Positions 5,811 to 6,980 of a stretch of 6,980 bases of DNA are shown here, piece after piece; within the stretch, counting starts at the first letter, position 1; the number at the start of each line of letters is the position of its first letter. This stretch comes from Clostridia bacterium. Its GTDB lineage: Bacteria > Bacillota > Clostridia > Christensenellales > Borkfalkiaceae. The position numbers and the translations under genes are program-made. The notes under the pieces were generated by a model. That model was not told the DNA's origin, made no database searches, and worked only from the letters and a program-made list of their open reading frames with translations. The stretch is taken from the NCBI GenBank assembly GCA_021205485.1, contig JAJPXK010000119.1, positions 1-6,980 on the forward strand, read 5' to 3'.

Positions 5811-6563
5811 ATGGAAGAAAAATCTCACGGCAAAAGACGGGCAATAAACAGCATAGTCACGGCCCTGTTTGTAATTTTGCTGTTTTTATTTTTAATATCG
5901 CTCGCGATAAGCCTGCCTATTTTAAACCGCTGGTTCTACTATATACAGATTAAAACGCTTGACCTGGAGTCTACGGGCTTTACTTATGACGAAATAAAAG
6001 AGGCGTTTGACCTTATTATGGACTACCTCACTCAACCCTGGAACACCGACTTCTGGCAATCTCAACTGGCAAACGGAGAAACACAGCTTTACATAGGAGT
6101 TTTTAAGTGTTCCGCCGACGGCGCGAGCCACTTTGACGACTGCAAAACGCTGTTTCTGCTGGATATTTACGTAATGATAATATCGGGCGTTCTGCTTGCG
6201 GCGATATGCGTTTTATGGAAGCTGAAAATTGTAAAAGTAAACAGCTTAAAAGGGCATAGCGCTGCGTTTTATACCGCTATAGCCGCCATAGTCGCGCCCG
6301 TGGCGCTTGTAGCCGTAATAGCGTCGGTAGGTTTTGACGAGGCGTTTAATGTCTTCCACACAATATTTTTCCCGGGGAAAGACAACTGGATTTTCAATTC
6401 AAGATACGACCAGATTATCCTTGTCCTGCCCGAAGAATTTTTTATGAACTGCGCCATATTCATAGCCGTCGGGCTTGTAGCTTTTTCGGCTATTATAATT
6501 ATAATTGACTGCGTAATATGCCGCAACAAACGCAAAAAGGCGTTAAAAAACCAGAGTTTTTAA
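5811..6563 (+). CDS. lit: Lit-family (DUF1461/TIGR01906) integral membrane protein, putative lipoprotein intramolecular transacylase
   Basis: A 250-residue membrane protein with four predicted helices (about 13-36, 115-137, 150-172, 210-235) and a basic C-terminal tail. I recognise the family from GFTYDEI, SHFDDCKTLF, FNVFHTIFFPGKDNWIF and DQIILVLPEEFF. Characterised Lit enzymes of Enterococcus and Bacillus move an acyl chain within diacylglyceryl lipoproteins from the glycerol to the N-terminal cysteine amine, producing lyso-form lipoproteins. Two histidines there are essential. Here His107 and His183 are the matching candidates. Both fall in the loops between helices 1-2 and 3-4, on the same and probably outer face. 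Some family members are untested, so the activity is inferred. No Shine-Dalgarno precedes ATG 5811; an in-frame TAA at 5799-5801 excludes a longer protein from an upstream ATG. The next gene encodes a lipoprotein, a possible substrate among many. Confidence 0.8.
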   Translation: MEEKSHGKRRAINSIVTALFVILLFLFLISLAISLPILNRWFYYIQIKTLDLESTGFTYDEIKEAFDLIMDYLTQPWNTDFWQSQLANGETQLYIGVFKCSADGASHFDDCKTLFLLDIYVMIISGVLLAAICVLWKLKIVKVNSLKGHSAAFYTAIAAIVAPVALVAVIASVGFDEAFNVFHTIFFPGKDNWIFNSRYDQIILVLPEEFFMNCAIFIAVGLVAFSAIIIIIDCVICRNKRKKALKNQSF

Positions 6564-6580
6564 ATATAACAAAATTTATC

Positions 6581-6610
6581 AATTATCCCCTGAATAATTA
6601 TCCCCTCATT
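6581..6610 (+). repeat. Two tandem copies of a 15-base unit
   Basis: AATTATCCCCTGAAT (6581-6595) is followed directly by AATTATCCCCTCATT (6596-6610), matching at 13 of 15 positions. The second copy runs into the type B palindromic repeat, so the duplication may have arisen when that repeat inserted or by slippage. Confidence 0.6.
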
Positions 6611-6644
6611 CGTCACTTCGTGACACCTTTCTCCGTAAAAGGGG
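6602..6644 (+). repeat. Palindromic intergenic repeat, type B, copy 2
   Basis: The outer arms CCCCT (6602-6606) and AGGGG (6640-6644) can pair. Inside is the hairpin GTCAC (6612-6616), loop TTC, GTGAC (6620-6624), then ACCTTTCT. It matches 376-406 with a different but still paired stem. Confidence 0.65.
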
Positions 6645-6661
6645 AAGACAAGAAGGCGGGC

Positions 6662-6704
6662 CGCGGGTTCCCGCGAGATCCTTCGACTTCGCTCAGGATG
6701 ACAG
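6662..6704 (+). repeat. Palindromic intergenic repeat, type A, copy 3
   Basis: CGCGGG-TT-CCCGCG (6662-6675) is a perfect 6-bp hairpin, followed by AGATCCTTCGACTTCGCTC and AGGATGACAG. The ATCCT/AGGAT stem encloses a short loop. This is the compact, canonical form of the unit also present at 163-208 and, inverted, at 464-522. Confidence 0.7.
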
Positions 6705-6714
6705 GGACGATAAA

Positions 6715-6735
6715 GGCTCCCCTGATAGGGGAGCC
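6715..6735. repeat. 9-bp stem GGCTCCCCT/AGGGGAGCC, end of the repeat cluster
   Basis: GGCTCCCCT (6715-6723) and AGGGGAGCC (6727-6735) are perfect complements around a GAT loop. In related intergenic repeats this hairpin pairs up with the CCCCTCA...type B unit, so 6602-6735 may be one composite element with a type A unit nested inside. With no T-run (CTAATAAGG follows), it is a poor intrinsic terminator, although it may slow readthrough from the Lit-like gene. Confidence 0.55.
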
Positions 6736-6790
6736 CTAATAAGGCAAGGATAAAAACCTCTATTTGTCCGCGCCGAAATTATTTTGCCTC

Positions 6791-6819
6791 TTGACAGAAC
6801 GCAAAATTACAGTTATTCT
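6791..6819 (+). promoter_or_regulatory. Sigma-A-type promoter of the lipoprotein gene
   Basis: A perfect -35 TTGACA (6791-6796), a 17-base spacer, and TATTCT (6814-6819). Transcription would start near 6826, leaving a leader of about 20 bases with AAGGGG (6836-6841) placed 5 bases before the ATG. Confidence 0.65.
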
Positions 6820-6846
6820 ATTTATGTAACAGTATAAGGGGAAATT

Positions 6847-6980
6847 ATGAAAATAACTAAAATTTTAGCCTGTTTTATCTGCGTAACGCTCGCCGTTTGC
6901 TCGTTTACGGGCTGCACAGCCGCGAAAAACGCGTCGGACGGCTCGGAAAGTTCTTCTTCAGACGGCATTTCGGTTGAAGA
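6847..6980 (+). CDS. Lipoprotein, N-terminal part only
   Basis: The first 44 residues of a gene that continues past the window edge. They form a lipoprotein signal peptide: a basic start (MKITK), a hydrophobic core (ILACFICVTLAVCSF) and the lipobox FTGC, with Cys23 as the lipidated residue. A Ser/Asp/Glu-rich linker (GSESSSSDG) follows, typical of a tether holding a domain away from the membrane. The protein should be exported by Sec, diacylglycerylated by Lgt and cut by Lsp. Solute-binding proteins and many uncharacterised lipoproteins begin this way, so the function of the mature part is unknown. AAGGGG supports the ATG at 6847. The upstream Lit-like gene could act on this N-terminus, but Lit would act on all lipoproteins, and the separate promoter argues against an operon. 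Confidence 0.85.
   Translation, partial: MKITKILACFICVTLAVCSFTGCTAAKNASDGSESSSSDGISVE

Noticed and set aside
6518..6739. A 73-codon plus-strand frame ending in DPSTSLRMTG...
   Set aside because: It is the typical translation of the type A repeat and overlaps the 3' end of the Lit-like gene in another frame.

Overview
The window looks like chromosomal DNA of a low-to-mid GC Gram-positive anaerobe, most likely an uncultured member of the Clostridia (Bacillota). The basis is sigma-A-type promoters with good spacing, AGGGG/GAGG-type ribosome binding sites, intrinsic terminators, a family normally found in low-GC Gram-positives (Lit), and a lipoprotein with a Gram-positive-style signal peptide. 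The exact taxon cannot be fixed from this stretch.

Layout. Positions 1-600 hold no convincing gene; they are a mosaic of small palindromic repeats of at least three types. Next comes an SGNH/GDSL hydrolase (644-1252, +), ending against a perfect 23-bp bidirectional terminator (1353-1401) that it shares with a convergent malic enzyme (1410-2618, -). Upstream of the malic enzyme, on the same strand, is a P2A-type Ca2+-transporting ATPase (2839-5451, -) with a long 5' leader. That leader contains a structured stretch and an intrinsic terminator (5536-5573) about 80 nt before the start codon, which suggests attenuation or riboswitch-like control. Divergent from it is a four-helix membrane protein of the Lit / DUF1461 (TIGR01906) family (5811-6563, +), apparently made from a leaderless mRNA. 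After another repeat cluster (6581-6735), a lipoprotein gene starts at 6847 with its own consensus-like promoter and runs off the window.

How the genes relate. They look like separately promoted housekeeping and accessory units rather than one pathway operon. Malic enzyme links malate to pyruvate and reducing power. The ATPase exports Ca2+, with all seven SERCA-type Ca2+-ligand positions conserved. Lit remodels the N-terminus of lipoproteins, and the next gene encodes a lipoprotein, a plausible but generic substrate. The hydrolase has no signal peptide and should act in the cytoplasm.

I found no CRISPR array, transposase, phage gene, rRNA or tRNA. The least explained parts are the ATPase leader and the covarying palindromic repeats that flank the gene block.
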